Below are positions 1 through 9,470 of a stretch of DNA of 64,000 nt, piece after piece. The position numbers and the translations under genes are program-made. The number at the start of each line of letters is the position of its first letter. Position 1 is the stretch's first letter. The notes under the pieces were generated by a model. The model was not told the DNA's origin. It was given only the letters and a program-made list of their open reading frames with translations, and searched no databases. This DNA is from Colwellia sp. BRX10-3 (GTDB lineage Bacteria; Pseudomonadota; Gammaproteobacteria; Enterobacterales; Alteromonadaceae): the NCBI RefSeq assembly GCF_014077505.1, contig NZ_JACGWA010000009.1, forward strand, positions 62,001 to 126,000. The letters are read 5' to 3'.

Positions 1-32
1 TGTTGAATTCCAGTAAAGGTGAATACTCGTGA
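1..32 (+). CDS. 3' end of an upstream reading frame (partial)
   Basis: A frame open from the window edge stops with TGA at 30-32 and overlaps the GTG start of the next gene by three bases (GTGA). Such overlaps are typical of translationally coupled operon genes, so the cobalamin transport operon probably begins upstream of the window. Only about ten codons are visible, too few to name the product. The ATPase BtuD, which is absent between btuC and btuR, is one candidate. Confidence 0.3.
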   Translation, partial: LNSSKGEYS

Positions 33-1036
33 GAATGATTAGTGCCATTAAAGGTAAAAATTCTTGGGTATTTTCAGGCCTAATTATTTTTACTATTTTC
101 TCCAGTATTCTCTCAATTACCTATGGACCAGCAACAATAACAAGTACTGATATATTTCAATGTGTAGTTAATGAATGTGCTTCACCTATGCACGACATGG
201 TGATTTGGCAAATACGTATTCCACGTGTTTTAGTCGGTTTAGTGGCTGGCATGGGTTTAGCTTGTGCCGGGGCCATATTGCAAAATGTAACTCGCAACCC
301 GCTTGCCGACCCTTATTTATTCGGCATTATTTCTGGTGCAGGTTTAGGGGCAACCATAGCCACCTTAGTATTAAACGATCAACAGTCGCTTGCATTGCCG
401 TTGGCGGCATTTTTGGGCGCATTATTTTCTGTGGTCATCGTTTTTGGTATCGCAACTTTACTGCGTAATATGAGCCATTTACTATTAACCGGCGTGGCGG
501 TTTCATTCATGCTGGGTTCTATCAGTCACTTTATTCTGTATCTTGGTGATCCGTTCGCTACCAACCGCGTAATTTTTTGGTTAATGGGCAGTTTAACGCG
601 TGTTGAAATGTTTCACTTTTACTTGATCGGTGCCATGGTATTAATAACTTTACTGACTATTTTTGCCTTACATAGACAAATAGACGCGCTATTACTCGGC
701 GATGAAAGCGCGGCAAGCCTTGGCGTTAATGTTGATAAACTACGCTTAATTCTTTTAGCTTTATGCGCAGCGGTTACCGCCACCATTGTTGCTTATTGCG
801 GTGGTATTGGTTTTGTTGGTTTGATGATCCCACATATTGTTAGGCAACTGGTTGGCGTTACAACCATGCCGTTAATTATTGGTTCAGCGTTAGTCGGCGG
901 CTGTTTTTTAATTTGGGTTGATGTTGCAGCGCGCAGTGCCCTGAGCAATGTCGAAATTCCCATTGGAATCATTACTTCAGCCATTGGCAGTATTTTCTTT
1001 TTAGCGATTATGTATCGCACTCGTAAAACAGGATAA
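29..1036 (+). CDS. btuC: BtuC/FecCD-type ABC transporter permease, probably cobalamin
   Basis: This is an inner-membrane permease of the FecCD/BtuC family, about 335 residues with many hydrophobic segments, normal for the family. Conserved patches include GLACAGAILQNVTRNPLADP near residues 75-95 and GGIGFVGLMIPHIVR near 260, the region that contacts the ABC ATPase. The family imports vitamin B12, haem or siderophores. Cobalamin is inferred from the neighbours, a corrinoid adenosyltransferase 5 bases downstream and a BtuF-like binding protein after that. The start is GTG with AAAGG about 9 bases upstream; an ATG two codons later is possible. No ATPase gene lies in the window, so BtuD must be upstream or elsewhere. 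Confidence 0.88.
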   Translation: MRMISAIKGKNSWVFSGLIIFTIFSSILSITYGPATITSTDIFQCVVNECASPMHDMVIWQIRIPRVLVGLVAGMGLACAGAILQNVTRNPLADPYLFGIISGAGLGATIATLVLNDQQSLALPLAAFLGALFSVVIVFGIATLLRNMSHLLLTGVAVSFMLGSISHFILYLGDPFATNRVIFWLMGSLTRVEMFHFYLIGAMVLITLLTIFALHRQIDALLLGDESAASLGVNVDKLRLILLALCAAVTATIVAYCGGIGFVGLMIPHIVRQLVGVTTMPLIIGSALVGGCFLIWVDVAARSALSNVEIPIGIITSAIGSIFFLAIMYRTRKTG

Positions 1037-1041
1037 CTCAC

Positions 1042-1647
1042 ATGACAACAGATGCAGATAAAACTCAAAAACACCAAGAGCGCATGCAACGCCTTAAAGA
1101 CAAAGTTGATGCCCGTATTGATTCAGCTCAAGAAGAGCGCGGTTTACTTATTGTTATTACCGGCAACGGTAAAGGCAAATCAACCTCAGGCTTTGGCACA
1201 CTCGCTCGCGCTGTTGGCCACGGCTATAAAGCCGCGGCATTACAATTCATCAAAGGTGATTGGGCTTGCGGTGAACGTAACTTATTAGAAAACAATGGTG
1301 TTGAGTTTCACGTAATGGCAACGGGGTTTACTTGGGATACTCAAGATAAATCAAAAGATATTGCCGCCGCAACGAAAGTATGGAACGAGGCAAAACGTTT
1401 GCTAAAAGATGAAAGTGTCGACGTAGTTCTCCTTGATGAATTAACTTATATGTTGTCATTCAAGTATTTAGATTTAGATGAAGTGATTGAAGCTATAGTT
1501 AACCGCCCTGCGATGCAACATGTCATTATCACGGGCCGTGCTTGCCATCGCAGTATTATCGAACTTGCCGATACGGTTAGTGAAGTACAACCCCTCAAGC
1601 ATGCATTTGATAATGGTATAAAAGCACAAAAAGGTATTGATTGGTAG
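1042..1647 (+). CDS. btuR: Cob(I)yrinic acid a,c-diamide adenosyltransferase (BtuR/CobO)
   Basis: Cytoplasmic enzyme that transfers the 5'-deoxyadenosyl group of ATP to cob(I)alamin or its precursors, making the coenzyme form of B12. The P-loop GNGKGKST lies at residues 41-48, after a charged helical N-terminus, and a conserved DELTYM segment lies near 133-138. At 201 residues it matches E. coli BtuR. It starts 5 bases after btuC and ends just inside the upstream region of btuF, so the three genes look like one transcription unit for corrinoid salvage. MetH, encoded 36 kb away in this window, is a B12-dependent client, though it uses methylcobalamin rather than the adenosyl form. Confidence 0.95.
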   Translation: MTTDADKTQKHQERMQRLKDKVDARIDSAQEERGLLIVITGNGKGKSTSGFGTLARAVGHGYKAAALQFIKGDWACGERNLLENNGVEFHVMATGFTWDTQDKSKDIAAATKVWNEAKRLLKDESVDVVLLDELTYMLSFKYLDLDEVIEAIVNRPAMQHVIITGRACHRSIIELADTVSEVQPLKHAFDNGIKAQKGIDW

Positions 1648-1679
1648 CCGACTTGGCTGCAATAACAAATGGAATGTTA

Positions 1680-2573
1680 ATGAAAATAATCCGCTCTCTA
1701 GTCATAGTTTTAATGAGCTTCACTTATGCAGCAGGCGCACAAGCAAGTAGTAAAAATGTTAATAATACCGCGGTTAGTGATGTGCCTAAACCCCGCATCA
1801 TTGCACTCTCTCCGCACATTGTTGAAATACTGTTTAAAATAGGGGCTGGTGATCAAATCATCGCCACTACAGATTACGCAGATTACCCACTTGCAGCAAA
1901 GAAAATCCCAAAGATCGGCAGTGCATCGCGTATTCAGTTAGAGCGAGTAATTGAATTACAACCCGACTTAATTATTGCCTGGAGAAGTGGTAATCCCAGT
2001 GATGATTTAGCGCGCATTAAACAACTAGGCTTTAATGTGGTTTATTCACAACCCGATAGTTTTGAAGATTTAGCTAACGAAGTACGTTCATTTGGTAAGC
2101 TCTCAGGTCACACTGAACAAGCTGATCGTGTTGCCACTAAGTTTTTAACTGATTTAGACAAGATTAAAAAGCAATATGGTAATAAAGCACCACTCACTGG
2201 CTTTTACGAAGTTTGGTCTCGACCACTAACCACCATTGCCAAAGGCAGTTGGCCACAGCAGTTTTTAGACATTTGTAGTATCAAAAATCCATTTTATCAA
2301 GCGCAAGCTCAATACCCACAAGTAAATATTGAACAAATATTGCAAACCAATATTGATGTCATCATTGTGCCATTATCAACAAAACAAGCTAATGAAGATG
2401 CTTATGATTGGCAGAAATGGTCAATATTGAAAGCGGTTAAACATCAACAAATGATTAAACTTAATGCCGATGTTGCCCATCGAATGACGACGCGAAGTTT
2501 ACATGCTCTGACTGAGTTATGTCAGCAAGCTGAGAAAAGCCGACTGTATTATCAACAAGTTATTGGTGAGTAG
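1680..2573 (+). CDS. btuF: Periplasmic cobalamin-binding protein, BtuF-like
   Basis: Periplasmic substrate-binding protein of the helical-backbone metal receptor type (BtuF/FhuD). A signal peptide covers roughly residues 1-22 (MKIIRSLVIVLMSF, cleavage near AGAQA). The mature start PRIIALSPHIVEILFKIGAG is typical of BtuF. The reading frame is open from 1641, but the ATG at 1680 is preferred because it begins the signal peptide and has GGA about 7 bases upstream. The length of about 297 residues is usual. It follows btuR closely, and a hairpin terminator lies after it. Cobalamin is inferred from context; a siderophore cannot be excluded from sequence alone. Confidence 0.85.
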   Translation: MKIIRSLVIVLMSFTYAAGAQASSKNVNNTAVSDVPKPRIIALSPHIVEILFKIGAGDQIIATTDYADYPLAAKKIPKIGSASRIQLERVIELQPDLIIAWRSGNPSDDLARIKQLGFNVVYSQPDSFEDLANEVRSFGKLSGHTEQADRVATKFLTDLDKIKKQYGNKAPLTGFYEVWSRPLTTIAKGSWPQQFLDICSIKNPFYQAQAQYPQVNIEQILQTNIDVIIVPLSTKQANEDAYDWQKWSILKAVKHQQMIKLNADVAHRMTTRSLHALTELCQQAEKSRLYYQQVIGE

Positions 2574-2615
2574 TATTTATAACGCTAAAGATGTTTGAGA
2601 TGTCTGGAAATGAAA

Positions 2616-2638
2616 AAAGGTTCGCACTGCGAACCTTT
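2616..2638. terminator. Bidirectional rho-independent terminator between btuF and the chemoreceptor gene
   Basis: A perfect 11-bp inverted repeat, AAAGGTTCGCA and TGCGAACCTTT, is flanked by A-rich sequence on the left and T-rich sequence on the right. It can end transcription from both convergent genes. Confidence 0.8.
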
Positions 2639-2677
2639 ATTATTCAAATCATTTATATATTTTTATACTTTTATTTA

Positions 2678-3844
2678 TCAAACACAAATTCGGCTTAAAG
2701 TTGTGTCAACTTCTGCCGCTGTTTGCTGCTGCATCTCTGCAAGTTCTGCTACCGATAGTAAATTGGCATTAAGTTCTCTACTTAATTTTACCACCATCGA
2801 CATATTGTCATTTATCGATGCAGTTGAATGCTGTTGCTCTGTGGTGCCTTGAGCTATTTGTGATGTTAAAGTATCTACTTCGGAAAACACTTGGCCTATT
2901 TTTTCTAGCGAATCAACTACTTGTGTTGAATGAATCAAGCTTTCTTGCGATAAAGTCTGACCACGGCCAATCGCATTTACCGCATTAGTCGACTTCTCTT
3001 GTAACCCTTCCACCATGGCATGAATTTCAACGGTAGATTCTTGTGTACGGTGTGCTAACGCCCTCACTTCATCGGCTACTACTGCGAAACCTCGGCCCTG
3101 TTCACCGGCTCGCGCGGCTTCAATAGCGGCATTTAATGCTAGCAAATTGGTTTGATCGGCAATACCACGGATAACCTCTAACACTGAACCAATGCGTGAG
3201 CACTCTTCTTGCAACAAGGCTAAATCAGAGGCCATTGTTGTTACTTCACTGTCGAAGGCTTCAATCGTGTGCTGGCTAGTATTTGAAGCGTTGGTACCTT
3301 GCTCTAAAATAGCTAATACTTGGCTTGATGTTTCACTCACCTGTGTTGCACTATCAGAAAGTGTCGCTGACGTTAAGGCAACTTGGTCAATTGAGTTCGC
3401 CATTTGTTCAATTTGATTTGCTGACTCATCAACCGCCCTAACCGAACCAACCATTTGAGCCGCTAACGACGCTGACCCTTGCTTTAAGATATCTGACTCA
3501 CTGCGAATCTCACTAATAACATCCGCTAAATTAGCAATGAACTTTGATAAGTCATTAGTCACCTTTGCTAAATCATCATTGTTTTCATCTTTTATCAGTA
3601 TGCTGGGTGCTTCATCAATACTCGCAACCTGATCAATATATTGCTGTAATTGTGCAAGTCGTTGAGTAAGTTTTTGCTGGGAATATAAATAACCGACAAC
3701 AACTTGTGCAACCACCATCACTAACAATAATATTGCCGTTACGTTTTGGCTAAGACCCTCTCCGAGAAAAACTAACGAGATGATACTAATAATTCCAATA
3801 AAAAAAGTAGGGACTAATAATTTGATACTGAGACTATTCGACAT
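2678..3844 (-). CDS. Methyl-accepting chemotaxis protein with minimal sensor region
   Basis: Chemoreceptor signalling to CheA/CheW. Two transmembrane helices at about residues 9-29 and 35-55 are separated by only a few residues, so there is almost no periplasmic domain. A HAMP-like linker follows (about 55-110), then a long coiled-coil signalling domain. Its conserved hairpin tip ([20 protein letters not shown] and on through [15 protein letters not shown]) spans about 225-264. At 388 residues it is short for the family. The ligand is unknown; it may sense through the membrane, the cytoplasm or another protein. It stands alone and converges on btuF. Confidence 0.94.
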   Translation of the reverse strand: MSNSLSIKLLVPTFFIGIISIISLVFLGEGLSQNVTAILLLVMVVAQVVVGYLYSQQKLTQRLAQLQQYIDQVASIDEAPSILIKDENNDDLAKVTNDLSKFIANLADVISEIRSESDILKQGSASLAAQMVGSVRAVDESANQIEQMANSIDQVALTSATLSDSATQVSETSSQVLAILEQGTNASNTSQHTIEAFDSEVTTMASDLALLQEECSRIGSVLEVIRGIADQTNLLALNAAIEAARAGEQGRGFAVVADEVRALAHRTQESTVEIHAMVEGLQEKSTNAVNAIGRGQTLSQESLIHSTQVVDSLEKIGQVFSEVDTLTSQIAQGTTEQQHSTASINDNMSMVVKLSRELNANLLSVAELAEMQQQTAAEVDTTLSRICV

Positions 3845-4049
3845 GTTTTTTCCAAATACTTAATTATGATGACTTGTTAAACTTACTTTATGTTTAGGTG
3901 CTGAACGAAAAAGTTCTCCTACACGTGTTCCGAGCTTACAAATAAATTACATGCTATTGTGCTATTTAGCTATCTGTTTTTTTATCTAAATAAACATTCC
4001 ATAGTAAAAAAACACTTAACCATAAATTTCACCTAATAAGGATATAGAT

Positions 4050-4217
4050 ATGACTATCACTAGTATTTTCATTATTGTTATTGCAGTTGGCTCTGTTATC
4101 GCAGGTATCTTATTGATAAAACAATCAGCTAGTAAGTTTCATCTATCAGATGAGCAAAAAAACAAAGTAGAGACCCGAAAAGCAGAGCAAATCAAAAAAG
4201 ATCAAGAGCAAGAATAA
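4050..4217 (+). CDS. Small membrane protein, 55 residues, DUF2897-like
   Basis: Short reading frame with one N-terminal transmembrane helix (about residues 4-24) followed by a highly charged Lys/Glu/Gln-rich cytoplasmic tail that starts after HLSDEQ. AAGGA lies 7 bases before the ATG, a good ribosome binding site. The layout resembles the DUF2897 family of short proteins in Alteromonadales, recalled from memory and not searched. Function unknown. It converges on the ppiC remnant immediately downstream. Confidence 0.65.
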   Translation: MTITSIFIIVIAVGSVIAGILLIKQSASKFHLSDEQKNKVETRKAEQIKKDQEQE

Positions 4218-4247
4218 TTGCTATAGCCTATTAGTTTTAGTCAATGC

Positions 4248-4525
4248 TTAATTTCTGTAAATGGTTTGAATGAGGTGATAACCAAATTTCGGTTTAATTG
4301 GACCATGTACTGCTAGTATCGCTTTTTTGAAAACGGCATCATCGAACGTTTTACCATTTGGCCAGGTTTAAATTCACCCAAATCCCCACCTTTTTTACCT
4401 GAAGGGCAAGTTGAGTTTTTCTTTGCTAATTGAGCAAAATCTGCACCTTTAGCAATTTTATTCTTTAATTCTTGTGCAAGATTTTCTCTTTTAACTCAAA
4501 TATGACGGGCACATGCAGAGGCCAT
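4248..4525 (-). pseudogene. ppiC: ppiC pseudogene (parvulin-type peptidyl-prolyl isomerase)
   Basis: Read on the minus strand from the ATG at 4525, the sequence encodes a recognisable PpiC of 92-93 residues: MASACARHI, then [34 protein letters not shown], and in another frame [20 protein letters not shown] and FGYHLIQTIYRN before a stop at 4248. Two lesions break it. Codon 10, expected to be Leu (TTA/TTG) in HILVK, is TGA (4496-4498), and one A is missing from an A run at about 4349-4352, shifting the frame after MVK. Codon-level similarity is otherwise intact, so inactivation looks recent. A sequencing error could explain one lesion but hardly both. Confidence 0.87.
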
Positions 4526-4701
4526 ATTATTATCCCATTCATTGTTAATGGCGCATTATAGCCATGACAAAGTAAATAATTTTAATCAAGAGCATAACAA
4601 GACGACTAAAACAAAGACCTGTAGATATAAGACCAGTTTTTTCTTTACTTGTGAGCATAACAACTTAGAATCACGGTATATTTTCCTTAGTTGTCTCCTC
4701 C

Positions 4702-5304
4702 ATGAGTTCAATACAGCATTTATTTGACAATAATCAGCAGTGGGCTGAAAAGATAAAGCAAGAAGATCCTAATTTTTTCAAGCATTTATCAGAACAACAA
4801 AATCCTGAATATTTATGGATAGGTTGCTCAGACTCACGAGTACCCGCCAATGAGTTACTTGGTATGCAACCCGGTGAAGTGTTTGTGCACCGTAACATTG
4901 CAAATCAAGTTATTCACACCGACCTAAATTGTCTTTCCGTTATACAATTCGCGGTTGATGTTTTAAAAATCAAACACATTATTGTCTGTGGCCATTATGG
5001 TTGTGGTGGTGTAATTGCCTCTTTAGATGATAAAAGCCATGGTTTAATTGATAACTGGTTACACCACATTAAAGACGTTTATCGCTTTAACAAAGCTAGA
5101 TTAGATGCCGTTAAAGACATGCCAGAACGACTAAAACTTCTGTGTGAACTAAATGTTATAGAACAAGTTGCCAACGTATGTAATACCACAATTTTAAAAA
5201 ATGCTTGGAAAATAAAACAAGATGTGACCGTTCATGGTTTTGTTTATAATTTACAGGACGGTATTTTAAAAGACTTAGAAGTGTCAGTCGACAGCAACAA
5301 ATAG
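4702..5304 (+). CDS. can: Beta-class carbonic anhydrase
   Basis: Cytoplasmic zinc enzyme interconverting CO2 and bicarbonate. Zinc ligands are at the positions found in E. coli Can: Cys42, Asp44 with Arg46 (GCSDSRVPA), His98 and Cys101 (CGHYGCGG). FVHRNIANQVIHTDLNCLSV around residues 61-80 is strongly conserved. At 200 residues it is about 20 shorter than E. coli Can at the C-terminus, which is normal variation. It stands alone, with about 180 bases upstream that separate it from the ppiC remnant. Confidence 0.97.
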   Translation: MSSIQHLFDNNQQWAEKIKQEDPNFFKHLSEQQNPEYLWIGCSDSRVPANELLGMQPGEVFVHRNIANQVIHTDLNCLSVIQFAVDVLKIKHIIVCGHYGCGGVIASLDDKSHGLIDNWLHHIKDVYRFNKARLDAVKDMPERLKLLCELNVIEQVANVCNTTILKNAWKIKQDVTVHGFVYNLQDGILKDLEVSVDSNK

Positions 5305-5610
5305 TATTAACATAAACATAAAACTCACTTGTTTAGTTTTATGTTCACTTAACGATATTATTAGCAATAGAAAAGGCTTAGCTAAACGTTCACTCTGACC
5401 TTGCTCGCATTAACATTGCGACATCATTGTTTCGACTTTTTTACTCAACGTGGCATTTTTTATGCCTGAGTAAAGTCAATTATGGCTTCAATATGACAAT
5501 CCGCTTGCACAAATATTGCAGATTTATGAAATGAAAAGTAGTTGCGATTTTAATATATTTAACTATTTACTTATTATGTCTATAATAAATAAAATAATTA
5601 GGTAAAAACT
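5305..5610. other. Gene-free spacer between can and the binding-protein gene
   Basis: About 306 bases, strongly AT-rich near the right end, with no credible coding frame. An 11-bp inverted repeat AACATAAAACT / AGTTTTATGTT at 5315-5345 with a 9-base loop may act as a weak terminator for can. The AT-rich stretch before 5611 presumably holds the promoter of the next gene; no clear -35/-10 pair was assigned. Confidence 0.4.
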
Positions 5611-6360
5611 ATGCGTTGGATATCTTGTTTATTGGTGTTATTCGTTTTTTGCTCTCTTGCTAATGCCCGTTCAATTCAGGCGATAGCAGACCAGCAAGTA
5701 GATTATGAATTTGCCGCCATTGAATACCTCATTGAACAAGAAATTGGTAAAATAATTTTAACGGCTATTTATCAAGAATTAGGCCTAAAAGTTAATATCA
5801 CGTCTTATTCGGGTAATCGCGCACAATATGCAGCAAACTCAGGGCAGAGAGCCGGCGAAATCATGCGTATTTGGTCTTATGGTGCGGAGAACAAAAACCT
5901 AATTAGAGTACCGACCCCTTATTACAGTTTCATTACCTCAGCCTTTACACTTCGCAACAGCACGATAAATATTACTAAAGCCAAAGACTTAACAGGTTAT
6001 AAAATTGCTCGCGTTAGAGGTGTGAAGCATACCAATAATATCACTAAAAACTTGCCAAAAGTCTCTGACAGTCCCTCCACAGAAGCCATGTTTAAACTAT
6101 TACAGCAAGGTCAGGTCGATATTGCCTTAACTAGTTATATTGATGGTATTCAGGTGTTAAAAAAGCTAAAACTTGAAAAAGAGATCATGATCAGTGAACC
6201 TTTGGCTGGTTATAAACTTTATCATTACATACATAAAGATCATCAAGCACTCGTTAGTAAAGTTGATAACATCATTAAGCGGTTAAAAAACAATGGCAAA
6301 TTAGCTAAAATCATTGCCCTAGCAGAGCATACTGTGCTCAATACTGACCGTTTACATTAA
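5611..6360 (+). CDS. Periplasmic substrate-binding protein (SBP_bac_3-like), ligand unknown
   Basis: A cleavable signal peptide spans about residues 1-19 (hydrophobic LLVLFVFCSLANA). The rest resembles the family-3 extracellular solute-binding fold, with LTGYKIARVRGVKHT near 128-142 matching the usual hinge region with a start of the second lobe. At 249 residues it fits the family. There is no ABC permease or ATPase nearby, so it may be an orphan binding protein or a sensory partner; such orphans are common in marine Alteromonadales. AGGT lies 7 bases before the ATG. Substrate cannot be read from the sequence. Confidence 0.75.
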   Translation: MRWISCLLVLFVFCSLANARSIQAIADQQVDYEFAAIEYLIEQEIGKIILTAIYQELGLKVNITSYSGNRAQYAANSGQRAGEIMRIWSYGAENKNLIRVPTPYYSFITSAFTLRNSTINITKAKDLTGYKIARVRGVKHTNNITKNLPKVSDSPSTEAMFKLLQQGQVDIALTSYIDGIQVLKKLKLEKEIMISEPLAGYKLYHYIHKDHQALVSKVDNIIKRLKNNGKLAKIIALAEHTVLNTDRLH

Positions 6361-6462
6361 TATTAGCCAATGCATTTATTTTCTACAACGGTAAATAACG
6401 TTAGTTTTTATTACACTCAAATCATACAATAGTGTGCTTTACCTCATTAAAATCCTATATCG

Positions 6463-7095
6463 ATGAACAAAATTTTTATAATTGGTTTACCCCGTACCGG
6501 CACCACCAGTGTTTGTGCTGCAATGCTTGAATTAGGTTTTAGTGTTGCTCATACCGCTTATACTGAACGTGCATTCTTTGAAGCACAAGTCATCGCTGAT
6601 ACACCGATATTCTGTGACTATCAACACTTAGATAAAGCCTACCCTGATGCCAAGTTTATATACTTAACCCGAACAATGGATAAATGGCTACCTTCAATTG
6701 GACAGTTGCTGGCTCGTATGCACGTTAACCTTATTCGCGACGATGGTGGCTTTAACCCGATTATTAAACGCTGTTATCAAGCAATATTTAGCCCCTATAG
6801 TTCAGAAAACATCAATAATATTGAGTTTTTAGCGCAGTGTTACCAACAACACGAAAAGCAAGTTCTGGAATACTTTCAAGACAGAGCAGATGATCTTTTA
6901 ACGATAGATGTTAGCGTTAACCAGAACTATGCCCAACTTTTAAAATTTTTAGATATAAAAGACAGTGAAGCGAAAGGCTTAGGTTTTAAAAAACTTAATG
7001 TTGGCGGTAAGGTTACCGCTTGGAAAGATATAAAAAGTGAATTAAAAGTTGAGTCTACCAACAAAGGTAGAGTTACCAAACTGCCCTATTTATAA
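6463..7095 (+). CDS. Sulfotransferase-family P-loop protein
   Basis: The N-terminal strand-loop IIGLPRTGTTS (residues 5-15) matches the 5'-phosphosulfate-binding loop of PAPS-dependent sulfotransferases. The segment KFIYLTRTMDKWLPSIG (about 64-80) matches the 3'-phosphate-binding region of the same fold. At 210 residues it is a compact, cytoplasmic-looking member with no signal peptide. Acceptor substrate unknown. It stands alone and converges on arsJ with only about 10 bases between stop codons. Confidence 0.8.
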   Translation: MNKIFIIGLPRTGTTSVCAAMLELGFSVAHTAYTERAFFEAQVIADTPIFCDYQHLDKAYPDAKFIYLTRTMDKWLPSIGQLLARMHVNLIRDDGGFNPIIKRCYQAIFSPYSSENINNIEFLAQCYQQHEKQVLEYFQDRADDLLTIDVSVNQNYAQLLKFLDIKDSEAKGLGFKKLNVGGKVTAWKDIKSELKVESTNKGRVTKLPYL

Positions 7096-7105
7096 ACATC
7101 ACAGT

Positions 7106-8350
7106 TTATTTAGCAGAAGTTGATAGCTCAGAAGCCTTACCATTAGCGGGTTGAATTAAGCCAGCAAATAGTACAGCTAAAGCAATAAAAATTGCTGATA
7201 CATATAAACAGGCAACTAAACCATAAGCCTGAAAAATCCAGCCTGAAAGCACAGTGCCAAGCAACCTACCACAGGCATTCGCCATATAATAAAAGCCAAC
7301 ATCAAGTGACACGCCATCTTTACCCGCTATATCAACAATCAAAAAACTATGTAGTGAAGAGTTGATCGCAAATAAGAGAGCAAATACTGTCAAACCAGCA
7401 ATAACAACCCATTTAGCTGAAAAGTCACCCTGTAAAGCAAGCGCCATAGCTGCTGGCACAACAACAAGTATAGCGCCCCAAACAGCAGCATCTCTGCTTT
7501 TTGGTGGCATACCAGCACGCTTTGTTGTTAATTTAGGTGCCAGTGTTTGCATAAAACCATAGAGCACAATCCAAGCGGCAATAAAGCCCCCTACCCAACT
7601 ATGCGACCAGCCAAATTCAGACGCTAAATAAACGGGTAAAGCGACAACAAACCAAACATCACGGGCAGCAAATAAAAATAACCTCGCGGCTGAGAGCAAA
7701 TTAATAGCTCGGCTTTTTGACAATACGTCTTTAAATTTAGGTTTGTGTTTAGCTTTACCTAAGTCTGCTTGCAACTTAAAAAGACTAAAGAACCAAACTA
7801 GCGTTAACATGGATGCCATCAGCGCAATAGCGCCCGTAAAACCTAGCCAAGTTAATAGTATGCCACCAAGAAAAAAACCAATGCCTTTTAGCGTGTTTTT
7901 AGAGCCAGTTAATAATGCTACCCATTGATATAACTTCCCGCTCTCACTTGCAGGCACAAGTAGTTTAATCGAGCTTTTTGCACTCATTTTATTAAGATCT
8001 TTAGCAATACCAGATAAGGCTTGCGCTACCATTACATAAGCAATAGTGAGAAAACTGGTCGGTACAAGTAACATAGACAAAGCAAGTATTTGCATGGCTA
8101 AGCCTATGTTCATGGTTTTATTAAGGCCAATTCTAGCGCCCAGCCAACCACCAACTAAATTAGTGATTACGCCAAAAATTTCGTAGAACAAAAACAACAT
8201 AGCAATACTCAGCGGGCTATAACCCAGCTGATGAAAGTACAGCACAACTAACATGCGCAGCGCACCGTCAGTTAGGGTAAATGCCCAATAATTTCCAGTA
8301 ATAATTAGATACTGTTTTACTTGTGCTGATAAACCGCTGAATACTTTCAT
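7106..8350 (-). CDS. arsJ: ArsJ, organoarsenical (1-arseno-3-phosphoglycerate) efflux MFS transporter
   Basis: Twelve-helix major facilitator protein, 414 residues. The N-terminus (QYLIITGNYWAFTLTDGALR, then YEIFGVITNLVGGWLGAR) is characteristic of ArsJ. The known role is efflux of 1-arseno-3-phosphoglycerate, made when GAPDH uses arsenate in place of phosphate; expelling it gives arsenate resistance. The gene starts 16 bases after a dedicated GAPDH and is preceded by an ArsR regulator, the exact arrangement known for this pathway. It is the last gene of the operon. Confidence 0.92.
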   Translation of the reverse strand: MKVFSGLSAQVKQYLIITGNYWAFTLTDGALRMLVVLYFHQLGYSPLSIAMLFLFYEIFGVITNLVGGWLGARIGLNKTMNIGLAMQILALSMLLVPTSFLTIAYVMVAQALSGIAKDLNKMSAKSSIKLLVPASESGKLYQWVALLTGSKNTLKGIGFFLGGILLTWLGFTGAIALMASMLTLVWFFSLFKLQADLGKAKHKPKFKDVLSKSRAINLLSAARLFLFAARDVWFVVALPVYLASEFGWSHSWVGGFIAAWIVLYGFMQTLAPKLTTKRAGMPPKSRDAAVWGAILVVVPAAMALALQGDFSAKWVVIAGLTVFALLFAINSSLHSFLIVDIAGKDGVSLDVGFYYMANACGRLLGTVLSGWIFQAYGLVACLYVSAIFIALAVLFAGLIQPANGKASELSTSAK

Positions 8351-8366
8351 TTATGCAAGTCTACCG

Positions 8367-9392
8367 TTAGCTTTTAGTTTTGATATCTAGATCAGAGCGA
8401 CCTACCATACGAGCGATTTCTGCCGTACGATTTGCGTAACCCCATTCATTGTCATACCAAACATAAAGTTTCACTTGTGTGCCATTAACGACCATAGTTG
8501 AAGGTGCATCGATTATGCACGAACGGGGATCGGTTTTATAATCAATAGAAACTAGTGGTCGCTGTTCAAAACCTAAAATATCTTTTAGTTCGCCATTTGC
8601 AGCCACTTTTAAATAGTCATTTACCTCTTGCTCAGTTGTTGCTCGTTCAAGCTCGAAAACACAATCAGTAATTGACGCGTTAGCCAAGGGTACACGTACG
8701 GCATGGCCATTAAGTTTACCTTTAAGTTCAGGGAATATATGCGTAATAGCTGTTGCAGAACCCGTAGTGGTCGGGATCAAACTCATTGAGCAAGCTCGAG
8801 CACGGCGTAAATCTTTATGCGGTGCATCCAATATGGTTTGGGTATTAGTAATATTATGTATGGTGGTCATCGAACCATGCTTAATGCCTATACTTTCATG
8901 AATAACTTTTACTACAGGCGCAAGACAATTAGTGGTGCAAGATGCCGCCGTTACTATAGGATGTTTATCCGCATGGTATTGGTCATCATTAACGCCCATT
9001 ACAATGTTTAATACGCCATCTTCTTTCACTGGCGCAGTAACTACTACACGCTTTACGCCTTGTTCTAAATAGGCTTGCAGTAACGCTTTAGACTTCATCA
9101 CACCCGTTGCTTCAATAACTACATCACAGTCTGACCAATCAGTGTCTGCAATATTTTTATTTTGGCTACAGATAATTTCCTTGCCATTGATAACTATATT
9201 TTTTGCTGAATGCTCTGCCTGATGCTGCCAAATGCCGTGAACTGAGTCAAAATTAAGTAAATGAGCTAAGGTTTCCGCGTTGCCAGCAGGATCGTTGATT
9301 TTGATAATTTCAACATCATCCCAGCCATATGCCACACGCATCGATAAGCGTCCAATACGGCCAAAACCGTTAATACCTATTTTAATTGTCAT
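8367..9392 (-). CDS. ArsJ-associated glyceraldehyde-3-phosphate dehydrogenase
   Basis: Complete NAD-type GAPDH of 341 residues: Rossmann start [10 protein letters not shown] (residues 7-16), catalytic Cys in [12 protein letters not shown] (about 148-159), and C-terminal [11 protein letters not shown]. In arsenic operons this enzyme forms 1-arseno-3-phosphoglycerate from glyceraldehyde-3-phosphate and arsenate, which ArsJ then exports. Its place between arsR and arsJ, rather than beside glycolytic genes, supports the detoxification role. Sequence alone does not separate it from a housekeeping GapA; context does. Confidence 0.93.
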   Translation of the reverse strand: MTIKIGINGFGRIGRLSMRVAYGWDDVEIIKINDPAGNAETLAHLLNFDSVHGIWQHQAEHSAKNIVINGKEIICSQNKNIADTDWSDCDVVIEATGVMKSKALLQAYLEQGVKRVVVTAPVKEDGVLNIVMGVNDDQYHADKHPIVTAASCTTNCLAPVVKVIHESIGIKHGSMTTIHNITNTQTILDAPHKDLRRARACSMSLIPTTTGSATAITHIFPELKGKLNGHAVRVPLANASITDCVFELERATTEQEVNDYLKVAANGELKDILGFEQRPLVSIDYKTDPRSCIIDAPSTMVVNGTQVKLYVWYDNEWGYANRTAEIARMVGRSDLDIKTKS

Positions 9393-9470
9393 GATAATTT
9401 TCCTGTCAAAAATTTATTTTTTAATCACATAAACTCTTTATGTAAGCCTGCCATTTGAGTTTTGTTTCAC

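Noticed and set aside
2616-2638. Possible CRISPR or attachment-site repeat
   Set aside because: It is a single perfect hairpin between convergent genes, explained as a terminator. No CRISPR-like spaced repeats were seen anywhere in the window.
4542-4727. 61-residue plus-strand frame before carbonic anhydrase
   Set aside because: It overlaps the can start in another frame, has no ribosome binding site and an Asn/Lys/Thr-rich composition typical of translated AT-rich spacer.
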